Of a DNA stretch of 15,872 bases, positions 1 to 7,943 are shown one piece after another (the first letter of the stretch is position 1; each line of letters starts with the position of its first letter). The position numbers and the translations under genes are program-made. The stretch covers positions 1 through 15,872 of the forward strand of contig CAZWIF010000028.1 of NCBI GenBank assembly GCA_964634355.1, given 5' to 3'. This stretch comes from CAKPSH01 sp964634355 (GTDB lineage Bacteria; Bacillota; Clostridia; TANB77; CAG-508). The notes under the pieces were generated by a model, which was given only the letters and a program-made list of their open reading frames with translations, made no database searches and was not told the origin of the DNA.

Positions 1-1009
1 ATGCACATTTATCCTCATCATTTGCACTATCATATTTTTCTATAAATTCAGGTAAGTCAATTGTGTATGTGTCTAAGATTAATCCATATTTCATTACAGC
101 AGTCTCTCTAAAAATATAATAGTTTCCCTTTTGATCTATGCACACATAAGTTGTATAATCGCCATAATTTGTCTTTTGATACTTATTCAGCTTCATCATA
201 ACATTATTTTTTACTTTGTTCTTTGCATATTCTTGAAACTCTTCTAAACTCTCAAATCTCTTTTCTCTGTATTCTTCATCTAAGTGATTATATGCAGTTT
301 CTGTATCAAACAAAACTTCCTCTTTATATTTGCTCAACAAATCAATTGCATAAGTCTCATCAGTAACTACTATATAATCATAAAGATTATTATCATTCTT
401 TTCTATACTTTTAGGAACTTCAATTTCAATATTCTCTCCAACTTCATAATCACTATAATATTCTTCAATATAATCCTCTAAAAGAACGGCAAATGTTTTA
501 TTTAAAGAATCAACTTTTAGCATTAGTTCAAAGTCTGACATATTGGAGGTTCCTGTTTCTCTTAATCTTCCTTTTGCAATATAAATATTTATATTATTAC
601 TTTTTTGAATTTCATACATTTCATTTACATTTACAATAGAGCTATTTATCGCTTCAAGTTTTTCTGTAATATTATTAGAAGTAATGTTCTTATATGCAAT
701 ATATTCTTCATCAAGTAAATTATATAAATTTTCTTTACAAGTCTCAACATCCTCTTCTTCTGGATTAAAAACACTTGCATAATATGCATAAAACTTTTCG
801 ATGCAACTCTGTATTGAATAGAAATTATTCCTTGAAGATACTTCCCCTAAAACCTTTTCCTCTTCTTCTACTACTTTAGATGTTTCGCTTGACAATTCAT
901 CTTCATCATTTTCTTCCTCTCTATTAGTGTAAAACACTCCTATAATCGTAATAATAAAAATGATTAATATAGCCAAAAGAAAAATTATAATTTTTTTCTT
1001 TTCTGACAT
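1..1009 (-). CDS. Membrane-anchored extracytoplasmic protein with two probable NTF2-like units, partial at the window edge
   Basis: The reading frame is open from an ATG at 1009 to the window edge, giving 336 codons without a stop. The start has a textbook AAGGAGG site 9 bases upstream. Residues 1-6 are Lys-rich, residues 7-26 form one membrane segment, then comes an acidic Glu/Asp linker (about 30-52) and a soluble outer part. Two stretches resemble NTF2-like folds: about 62-180, and about 218-330, where the motif ETAYNHLDEEYREKRF is followed by SLEEFQEY. The second closely matches the motif ESAYELLTDECKEEVF plus SLESFEKKY in the protein at 4335-5303. Tandem NTF2-like domains behind one membrane helix are the known layout of TcpC/VirB8-type channel scaffold proteins. 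That role is inferred here from motif and neighbourhood. It follows the small gene at 1026-1445 by 16 bases, so it is probably in the same operon. The C-terminus lies outside the window. Confidence 0.8.
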   Translation of the reverse strand, partial: MSEKKKIIIFLLAILIIFIITIIGVFYTNREEENDEDELSSETSKVVEEEEKVLGEVSSRNNFYSIQSCIEKFYAYYASVFNPEEEDVETCKENLYNLLDEEYIAYKNITSNNITEKLEAINSSIVNVNEMYEIQKSNNINIYIAKGRLRETGTSNMSDFELMLKVDSLNKTFAVLLEDYIEEYYSDYEVGENIEIEVPKSIEKNDNNLYDYIVVTDETYAIDLLSKYKEEVLFDTETAYNHLDEEYREKRFESLEEFQEYAKNKVKNNVMMKLNKYQKTNYGDYTTYVCIDQKGNYYIFRETAVMKYGLILDTYTIDLPEFIEKYDSANDEDKCA

Positions 1010-1025
1010 ATATATTCCTCCTTCT

Positions 1026-1445
1026 TTAATATTCTGATATCTGATAACTATTTGCCTCTAAATCTATTGAAACTGTTAATTTAGTTTCTTCGGGATTGTT
1101 TAATTTAAACACCAGATAAAGTCTATTATCCTCTTCTTTATAGTTACTTAAAGTTGCTTTAGTAGCTTGTACTAAGCCATTTAAATAGACATATTTTTTT
1201 ATCTCTAAATTAAGTTGTTCTTCACTTGATATCTTATTTTTTACTTGTTCAGTAATGCCCACTATTGAAAAATTAAAATTATCTAATTGTTCATCTGAAT
1301 ATTCAACTCCTGCTTCGTTCTGATACCATATATCATCATATTCCTGACTATTTATATTTTGATTATTAATCTTTATCAGAATCATTAGCACTATTATAAT
1401 AATTATTAGAATAATAATAGCAAAAATTAATTTCTTTGTATCCAT
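1026..1445 (-). CDS. Small single-pass membrane protein, unknown function
   Basis: A 139-residue protein. Residues 1-5 are a short charged cytoplasmic start, residues 6-25 are an almost pure Ile/Leu membrane segment, and the rest is a soluble extracytoplasmic part of about 110 residues, rich in Glu, Asn and alternating hydrophobic positions as expected of a beta-rich domain. I do not recognise a family. The start at 1445 is supported by AAGGGAG 7 bases upstream, which lies in the 13-base gap after the hydrolase stop, so the two are translationally close. Its one-helix, outward-facing design matches the proteins on both sides, so it may be an accessory surface component of the secretion apparatus. 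That is inference from position only. Confidence 0.7.
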   Translation of the reverse strand: MDTKKLIFAIIILIIIIIVLMILIKINNQNINSQEYDDIWYQNEAGVEYSDEQLDNFNFSIVGITEQVKNKISSEEQLNLEIKKYVYLNGLVQATKATLSNYKEEDNRLYLVFKLNNPEETKLTVSIDLEANSYQISEY

Positions 1446-1458
1446 TTTTTACTCCCTT

Positions 1459-4306
1459 CTAAAAAATCCAGTATTGTTTTGCTGCTTGATTAATTTCACT
1501 CTTTGTAAACAACCTATCATTGTATCCTTTATTAACAGCATTATTCTTATTTGGATCCCAAACACTTATCTGTTCATTAGAATCAATTCCTGATAATACA
1601 ATATAATGTCCTCCACTAGTAAATAATCCTGCTCCTTGTGATGATATAACCAATTTTCCACTTTTTAATGCTGTAACAACTTCACTTATACTCGTTGTCG
1701 TTGTTGGCACTGTTATATTAAAATGTTTTGCTGCAGCTTCAAAATATGACCAACTTGTTCCGTTCTCCTGATACATAATATGAATTTCCACACCAAGCAA
1801 TAGCATCCTTTGGTGTAATTGTAGTGCCAGAATACCTTGTTGCAACCATGGCAAAAGCTGTGGGGCCACACCCACATGTAGCTAACGAGCCTGATCCATA
1901 TGGTACATCTGCATAATCATTTTGATAATACTGACCATCACTATCAGTATGCCATTTATCCAATACATCATAATATCCCGTTTGGAATAATGTCCATTCA
2001 GATTTTCTTCTTCTCTCTAGTCCGGGCAGGTAATCTCCACCAGACGTAGTTGGTTTACTCATGTAATTAGTATACAATTCATGCGAATAATTTGCATTAG
2101 GATTTTTTTCCTCAAATTGATCATCACTTTCATTCCAGTATGCCTGATAAGCCTGAACAAAATTCTTTCCACTTCTTATTCCTATAGCACCAGGTTCTTC
2201 ACTAGACGTTAAGGATCCTGTTCCACAGTTGTATGCCCTTGAAACCAATGCATTCTGTTGATAACCTGTTAAACTAAGTCCTGTTATAGCTGCTTGTATT
2301 CCTTGCGTTTTTTCTTGTATCTCCATATCTTCTATAGCATCTACGAAATCTACATCTATTTCTGCACCATAACTTAAATCATATCCTGCTTCTATAAATA
2401 AATCTGTATGTCCACAACGGTATATATCTACTCCGTATCCGACTGTAGGATGACCTGCACCATCATCTTCAACTATATACATAGTTCCATCTGCATTAGT
2501 TGGTGCTCCACCACTATTCTCCCAATAGTGAATATACTCTTTAAGTAATCCTGAACTCGTTGTACCTATAGTATTAAATGAGTCTGTATTAAATATAGAA
2601 AAATCAAACGTTTTTACTCCATAATTAACACCTGTTATACAGTAGAATAAATATTTTGTCAAATCTAACATATCTACAGTAGTTTCATTTTTTTGAATTA
2701 TTTCAAATAACCAACTCTTTGAATCACTTAAATTTGATTTTGCTTTTTCTGAATTCACATATAATGTGCAGAAATTTGGATATCCTTCATCTCCCTCTTC
2801 TAATGTTTTATCCGTTTTTTCTTTTATCTCTGGATCTCCATTTAGCGTATATTTATATTGTTTACTATTATTTGATGATGTTGTTGTATGTTGATTTGTT
2901 TTTGTCTGTTCTCTTGTATCTATCTTTTTCTGATGAATGTCTGATACTCCTTCTGCGTTTTCTATATAGTAATCTGTATACCATACTCCTTCTGTAATTT
3001 CATAATCATCTTCACTGAACTCTTCATCCAAATCGGTACTTCTTGTTATATCATATTCAGCTAGTCCTGGATTAGTCTCTTCTCCTTCCTCATATGTATA
3101 TTCTGAAGTATATGTCATCATCCATATGTCTGCATATGTTAATGCTATTACAATTGTATTTGAATAATTCTTTTCATAATTTATAGTATAATTATGATTA
3201 GTCGTAATTGTAGGCTCAGACCACTCCCCAGAATCAAAACTTATAACATGTCCAGTGTTGCCATCTAATACTTTCTGTTGAGTTCTGCTTGATACCCATG
3301 TATTATCATTATATGCTTCTATTACTTCTGTTTCTGTTATTGTTAAATTATCGTATATACTTATCTCTATTGAACTTGCTAAAACTAAGTCTGCTAAATC
3401 AGAAACAAACTCCTCATCTTTTCCAGTAACCATAAAAGCCCATAAATATTCAAATGGCATCGTATATTTTGAAACTGATGACTGATAATTTACTACCTTT
3501 GTTGAGTATGTATATTCTGTACTCCCTGAATTGATATCTAAGTATGTCCTATCCTCTGCAACATAGTCTGCTCCTTCCCCATTTTCTACATAATCTGTTG
3601 AATAACTCCCCGAAGCTGATGCTGTTATCTTTTCACTCCAGTTTGCAACAATAAGGTTTCCCTGTGTATCTATTGAAAAATAATTTAAACAGCTATCATT
3701 TCCTGAATTAATAAGCCCAAGTAATGTTCCTGTATCAGTTGAATCCTCTCCTCCCAATGGCATATATTCAAGTACTTTTTCGCTTCCGTCGCTTTTATGT
3801 CTTATAAATTTTATAACACCTTGAAATTCATTCTCATCTGATGTTTCTGTTCCAATATATGATGAGGATCTTAAATCAGGATATTGAGTTGCCAACTCTG
3901 CTTCTATCATCTTTCTTATAGTAGTATTCCTTGTGCTACTATTAGTTAAATATGTATCTATATTACTTCCATTATCTCTCAATGTTGTTAATATTGTTTC
4001 TGTAAGTTCACCTAAATCTATATCTAACCTATATCCACCATCTGCAGACGATACTACTGCTACATCATGCATACTTTCTGTATCACTCTCATCTGTAGCT
4101 GCTATTCCCTCTAAAGCACTGCTCACACTTTGATCTACAACATATGGTGTATTTGAATCATCTCCCTCTTCATATGTTCCATCTTCTATCTCTATTACAT
4201 AAAGAGATGAACTGAATAATATGAAAATAATTACAACTGGTATAACTATTAGAAGCAGTATTTTCTTAAACATTTTATTTCTCAAAAACTTTTTTATAGC
4301 TTCCAT
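1459..4306 (-). CDS. T4SS-associated cell-wall hydrolase (VirB1-like): GH24 lysozyme plus C39-like peptidase, with +1 frame break
   Basis: Two overlapping frames form one gene of about 948 residues once a single +1 shift at 1762 is allowed. Residues 14-36 are a membrane anchor. Residues 38-580 are a large Thr/Ser/Asp/Glu-rich outer region with no recognisable domain. Residues about 586-780 are a GH24 lysozyme-type domain: candidate catalytic Glu596, Asp615 and Thr621 in DGAGHPTVGYG (the Asp-Thr spacing matches T4 lysozyme), then a late RRRKSEWTLF motif typical of the family. From about 797 to the end is a C39-like papain-fold peptidase domain: Cys813 in CGCGPTAF, and after the shift His900 in GGHYIVLSG and Asp917 in WDPN. 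The zero frame stops at 1739, just after the Cys half, so without the shift the peptidase would lack His and Asp. Such enzymes open peptidoglycan for a Gram-positive secretion channel. If the shift is a real mutation, only the peptidase is lost and the lysozyme domain survives. Confidence 0.85.
1760..1763 (-). other. +1 frame-break site at CGG in the wall hydrolase
   Basis: On the minus strand the zero frame reads GGA GAA CGG AAC AAG and ends at a TGA eight codons after CGG. Skipping the C gives GGA GAA GGA ACA AGT TGG, that is G-E-G-T-S-W, the sequence expected at this place in C39-like peptidases and continuous with the domain's second half. CGG occupies 1762-1760. There is no homopolymer longer than two bases at the site, which argues against the commonest type of sequencing slip. 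Confidence 0.75.
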
Positions 4307-4334
4307 CAGTTTCTTCCCCTTTCTTCGATTATTT

Positions 4335-5303
4335 CTATATATTTACTGAAACCATTTCATAATCACTATAACTTTTTGAATTCTTATACTCCTCATAATT
4401 CAATATTACATTTTTAAAAACTAAATATTTTAGATTCCTACTACTTGAATAACTATTTGAAAATTTTAATGTATAACTTCTTGTCTCTCCAGATATTAAT
4501 TTGAAATTCTCATATATAATTTCTCCTGTATATACATATGATTTCATATTATTATCATCTTCAACATAAATTGTATTTGTTTGATTTCCATTATCCAACC
4601 AAATTGTATTTTCTGAAAGATTTTGGACTTTTATATCATACGTTTCATAATCCATATACGTATCTTTACTTATAACAGTAATTTTAACTCCATTTATTGT
4701 ATTACTTTTATTTATCGTTGTTCTACCAACATAATTATTTATATTTAATTTATATTCTGAATTTTTTTCCACAACTGTTATATATTCTTGTAACTCTGCT
4801 GAATTCACTTTTCCAGTAGTCAAGGCATCTTCAGTAATTTTTACCTTGTAAGTAGAACTGAACCAATTTTGAACAGAATAAGTTTTCGTAGTATCAAATA
4901 CATTAGCTAAATATTTTTTTTCAAAACTCTCTAGTGATGGAAAAACTTCTTCCTTACATTCATCTGTTAATAGCTCATATGCGGACTCACTTTTACCCGT
5001 GTTACAATAATCAATGAATGTATCTATTACATCAATTTCTGTCTCCAGTTTTGTACCAGACACCGAATTTCCACTTATTAATGACTTTGAACTTTCTAAA
5101 GTTCCAGTTATATTATTATTTATACTTGTTGTAGATGAACCCGTAGTATATGTTGTATTTGTAGAAGTATTACTTTTATTCTTATAATAATTATTTGCTA
5201 TTTGAATAATAGCAATAACCACTATAGCCATGATAATAAACTTCCATATTTTTTCTTTATTATCATAATACCATCTTCTAATCATTCCTTTTAACTCATT
5301 CAT
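4335..5303 (-). CDS. Membrane-anchored NTF2-like protein, VirB8/TcpC-type channel component
   Basis: A 322-residue protein. Residues 1-20 are a basic cytoplasmic start, residues 21-36 a membrane segment, and residues 41-85 a Thr/Ser/Asn-rich linker. An NTF2-like unit follows at about 88-190, opening with a helix and then the motif ESAYELLTDECKEEVF followed by SLESFEKKY. A beta-rich C-terminal domain (about 200-320) contains NTIWLDNG and GETRSYTLKF, resembling Ig-like domains such as those of the DUF4352 type. NTF2-like domains on a single membrane helix are the known fold of VirB8 and Gram-positive TcpC, which scaffold the secretion channel. Assignment to that role rests on the fold guess plus neighbourhood. 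It starts a transcription unit with its own promoter (-10 at 5355-5360) and a GAGGG site 8 bases before the ATG, and leads into the hydrolase 28 bases downstream. Confidence 0.75.
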   Translation of the reverse strand: MNELKGMIRRWYYDNKEKIWKFIIMAIVVIAIIQIANNYYKNKSNTSTNTTYTTGSSTTSINNNITGTLESSKSLISGNSVSGTKLETEIDVIDTFIDYCNTGKSESAYELLTDECKEEVFPSLESFEKKYLANVFDTTKTYSVQNWFSSTYKVKITEDALTTGKVNSAELQEYITVVEKNSEYKLNINNYVGRTTINKSNTINGVKITVISKDTYMDYETYDIKVQNLSENTIWLDNGNQTNTIYVEDDNNMKSYVYTGEIIYENFKLISGETRSYTLKFSNSYSSSRNLKYLVFKNVILNYEEYKNSKSYSDYEMVSVNI

Positions 5304-5354
5304 AGAGAATCCCTCTTTTCCTTTGAATCCGTAACTTTAAACTAATCTAATTTA

Positions 5355-5383
5355 ATTATAACATATTGCGACTTTTTTTTCCA
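5355..5383 (-). promoter_or_regulatory. Promoter of the NTF2-like / hydrolase transcription unit
   Basis: Minus strand carries a perfect TATAAT at 5360-5355 preceded by TGT (extended -10). A 17-base spacer separates it from TGGAAA at 5383-5378, which matches 4 of 6 positions of TTGACA. It lies about 50 bases upstream of the ATG at 5303 and just after the ABC permease gene, so the downstream secretion genes can be transcribed independently of the exporter. The same TATGTTATAAT core recurs in the promoter at 15527. Confidence 0.65.
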
Positions 5384-5420
5384 TATTTTTTATATAACCC
5401 CCGTCCCTTTGTCTCAACAA

Positions 5421-7112
5421 TTATTGTATTTTCTTAAATAATTTATTTTGTTTTTTGTGAATTATTATTTTCATGATAACTATAATTAAACTAAATGCTA
5501 TTATTTCAGAAATGATTGCTGTGTTTAGGTTTGAATCAAATCCATTATTTACTTCACTTATATACCATAAAATAACACAAATTCCAACAATGAAGATATA
5601 TTGCACAATCTTGTTATTGTTTTGCTTTATTACGCTTATCTCATTTTCATAATTTAACTGTGGCCTAATCAAATCTATTATTAATAAAACATAACTATTG
5701 ATAAAATTTAAAAGCATACTAACTATAAATAGTGCTAAAATATTTGTTAACCCAATTCCAGGAATCAAATAATATATCACTCCAAGTATAACAACAATTA
5801 TTATAGTGTTCATAATTATGTTTGGCACACTCTTTAAATTAAACTGCGTTTTGTACTTGATTGGTATATATTTAAAAAATATTGCACTTTTTCCATATCT
5901 TGATATTGCAGTCAAAGATAATGATGACATAATAAATAATACTTGAATAAATCCTATTATAAAAGAAAATACACTAAAATCAAGTTCTAACTCTGTAATT
6001 TCATTTTCCTCTAGTAAGACATTAATTTCTGCAATTATCTCGGGGATAATAAAAATAGTTAGCATGGAAATTATAAGCAATACAATTATAATATTATAGA
6101 CATAATGCATAAAATACGTTTGGTTTTTTATAACGTTTCTTATTTCACTTCTTAAATATGCCCATTTTTTATTTCTTACTCTGCATGCTTTTTTTAAATT
6201 AATTTTCTTTTTCTTCTTTTTATCAAACATAGACAAATTTGTTATTACATCTTTTATATATGTAAATCTACCGATTATAAAAAATATGGATACTGCTATG
6301 ATAGTTAGTCCTATAAGTTCCAATACATAAATTGCCCTTTGTGAGCTCGTATCAGTTAAAGCCTTTACTCCTATTTCCCCTATTATAAAAATATTATTAA
6401 TACTGCTAAGACTGCTATTAAGGCTCTCCAAATTTTCTGTTTGTTCTTCACTTTCGCTATATGTATTATCTAATACCTCACCAAAAGAACTTTGCAATCT
6501 GTATTCTATAGGAAGCAATATTATAAATGTCATTATTATTAGTATAACGTTTTTATACACATTTTTATTTTTTATAAATCTACAAATCCTCATTATAAAT
6601 ATTGCCAACACTTGTATTATTGAGTTCAAGAAAATTGTTATCAATAGCAAGACTAACACAAGTAATAAAAAGTACCATATATCTGCCATAGTCATTACTC
6701 CATATATAAGTAATGATGGCACTGTAATTAATAATTCTGTTCCAAAAATAATCATTAATAATGTTGCAAATTTTGAAAACAGCAATTTAAAATTAGAAAT
6801 TGGAAAAGTCAAATAATTTTCTATATCATCTGAAAAATACATTACACTTATCGATAGTGAAATACTTTGAACAATTATTAATAGCTGCAATATTAGGAAA
6901 AATAATTCTACAAAAGCACTCGTATATCCTGTATCTTTTAATAAATTAATTATCATATAACTTAAATAAATTGTCATTACACTTGCTATCCCTAGTATCC
7001 ATACCTTAGGTGATTTCTTATTCAATTTACCTGTATCATGGTTTATTATATTAGATGTATCATATGATGTCTTAAACATTATCTTTAATAAATTAAAATT
7101 ATTATTTTTCAT
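5421..7112 (-). CDS. ABC-2 type exporter permease
   Basis: A 563-residue polytopic membrane protein with roughly twelve hydrophobic segments (for example about 34-56, 68-92, 112-138, 143-172, 187-202, 260-282, 328-355, 375-400, 430-480 and 510-550) in two halves. The halves are separated by a cytoplasmic Lys-rich stretch near 295-305. This size and layout fit full-length ABC-2 exporter permeases of Firmicutes paired with one separate ATPase. The start overlaps the end of the ATPase gene by 11 bases and has a GGAG site about 9 bases upstream inside that gene, so the two are translationally coupled. Substrate cannot be read from the sequence. Export of a peptide, lipid or drug are all possible. 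The position inside a type IV secretion locus is unusual. Confidence 0.85.
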   Translation of the reverse strand: MKNNNFNLLKIMFKTSYDTSNIINHDTGKLNKKSPKVWILGIASVMTIYLSYMIINLLKDTGYTSAFVELFFLILQLLIIVQSISLSISVMYFSDDIENYLTFPISNFKLLFSKFATLLMIIFGTELLITVPSLLIYGVMTMADIWYFLLLVLVLLLITIFLNSIIQVLAIFIMRICRFIKNKNVYKNVILIIMTFIILLPIEYRLQSSFGEVLDNTYSESEEQTENLESLNSSLSSINNIFIIGEIGVKALTDTSSQRAIYVLELIGLTIIAVSIFFIIGRFTYIKDVITNLSMFDKKKKKKINLKKACRVRNKKWAYLRSEIRNVIKNQTYFMHYVYNIIIVLLIISMLTIFIIPEIIAEINVLLEENEITELELDFSVFSFIIGFIQVLFIMSSLSLTAISRYGKSAIFFKYIPIKYKTQFNLKSVPNIIMNTIIIVVILGVIYYLIPGIGLTNILALFIVSMLLNFINSYVLLIIDLIRPQLNYENEISVIKQNNNKIVQYIFIVGICVILWYISEVNNGFDSNLNTAIISEIIAFSLIIVIMKIIIHKKQNKLFKKIQ

Positions 7113-7831
7113 TTTCCGTAATCTCCATAAATAAATCTTCTAACGAACCATTTCCTCCCAATCTTTTCTTCATCTCTTCATAAGTTCCCACAAAAATCAT
7201 TTTTCCCTTATTTATAATTCCAATTCTATCACATAATTTTTCTGCAACTTCTAAGACATGTGTAGAAAAGAATACACAATTTCCATTTTTTGCATGTTCC
7301 CTCATCATATTTTTTAATTTATAAGCAGATTTAGGATCTAGTCCTGTTAATGGTTCATCCAAAATCCAGTTTTTAGGATTATGGAGCAAAACACCTATGA
7401 TGATTATTTTTTGCCTCATCCCATGTGAATAGCTTTCAATTCTATCTTCTAATACATCATATAAATCAAATTCTTTTGATAATTTTTCTATTCTTTCTAT
7501 TCTTTCTTTTTTTGTTACCTCGTAAATATCGGCTATAAAGTTTAAGTATTCTATTCCAGTTAATTTTAAAAACATATTTGGATTATCAGGAACAAACCCT
7601 ATTCTTTTTTTTGCCTCGACATCTTTTGTTTTTATACTTTTGTTGTCAATCAATATCTTACCGTCTTTCTACTTCCAATATTCCTGTCATCATTTTTATT
7701 GTTGTTGTTTTTCCTGCACCATTTGGACCTATAAATCCAAATATTTCTCCATCTTGAACTTGTAAATTAATATTTTCAACAACATTTGAATTTTTTCTAT
7801 ATGCTTTAGTTACATTTATTATATCAATCAT
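7102..7831 (-). CDS. ABC transporter ATP-binding protein, with +1 frame break after Walker A
   Basis: The ATG at 7831 has an AGGAG site 6 bases upstream and opens a frame holding the N-terminal third of an ABC ATPase: Walker A GPNGAGKTTT, then MMTGILEVER and a TAA stop at 7660. The rest continues in the +1 frame: GKILIDNK, the Q-loop-like region KKRIGFVPDNPN, the signature YSHGMRQK, Walker B NWILDEP with D-loop TGLDP, and the H-loop STHVLEVAEKLCD. Joining the two by skipping one base gives a normal protein of about 242 residues, with the usual four residues between TGIL and the conserved Gly of GKI. The gene overlaps the permease and drives it. As written in strict triplet reading no active ATPase could be made, since Walker A and Walker B are on different frames. 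So either the shift is read through, it is a sequence error, or the transporter is dead. Confidence 0.85.
7661..7664 (-). other. +1 frame-break site at CGG in the ABC ATPase
   Basis: The zero frame reads GAA AGA CGG TAA. Skipping the C of CGG gives AGA GGT AAG ATA, restoring R-G-K-I-L-I-D, the expected sequence after Walker A in ABC ATPases. CGG occupies 7663-7661 and the stop follows at once. A stop directly after a slow codon is a classic arrangement for +1 slipping, though that is interpretation. It is the same event type as at 1760-1763. Confidence 0.75.
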
Positions 7832-7861
7832 AACTTTCTCCTATTTTTTTGAATTACAATG

Positions 7862-7888
7862 TAGGGGCAAGATGTAACCTTACCCCTA
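7862..7888. repeat. Intergenic hairpin between the VirB6-like gene and the ABC exporter
   Basis: TAGGGGCAAG (7862-7871) pairs with CTTACCCCTA (7879-7888): ten base pairs including one G-T, with a 7-base loop. No clear T-run follows on either strand, so it is not a convincing intrinsic terminator. Short intergenic palindromes with a TAGGGGC arm occur as dispersed repeats in many low-GC Firmicutes, and this may be one. Only one copy is present here. Confidence 0.6.
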
Positions 7889-7917
7889 AATTTAATTTGT
7901 ATATTTTTATATTGCAA
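7889..7917 (-). promoter_or_regulatory. Possible weak promoter of the ABC exporter
   Basis: TTGCAA (7917-7912) and TAAATT (7894-7889) lie 17 bases apart on the minus strand, each matching 4 of 6 consensus positions. They sit between the end of the VirB6-like gene and the ATPase start, and the expected start point falls inside the hairpin arm. In such AT-rich DNA a chance match is quite possible. Confidence 0.3.
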
Positions 7918-7943
7918 TGGAATAATGTCCGTGTTCTACATTT

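Noticed and set aside
1459..1875. Separate 138-residue gene
   Set aside because: Its first 34 residues are out-of-frame translation of the hydrolase; the remainder is the missing half of the C39-like domain, so it belongs to the upstream gene.
7102..7653. Stand-alone short ATP-binding protein
   Set aside because: It would lack Walker A, which is found intact just upstream in the other frame from the ATG at 7831.
1760..7664. Ordinary homopolymer sequencing errors as the cause of both frame breaks
   Set aside because: Neither site has a homopolymer longer than three bases while many long A/T runs elsewhere in the coding regions keep their frame. Other error types are not excluded.
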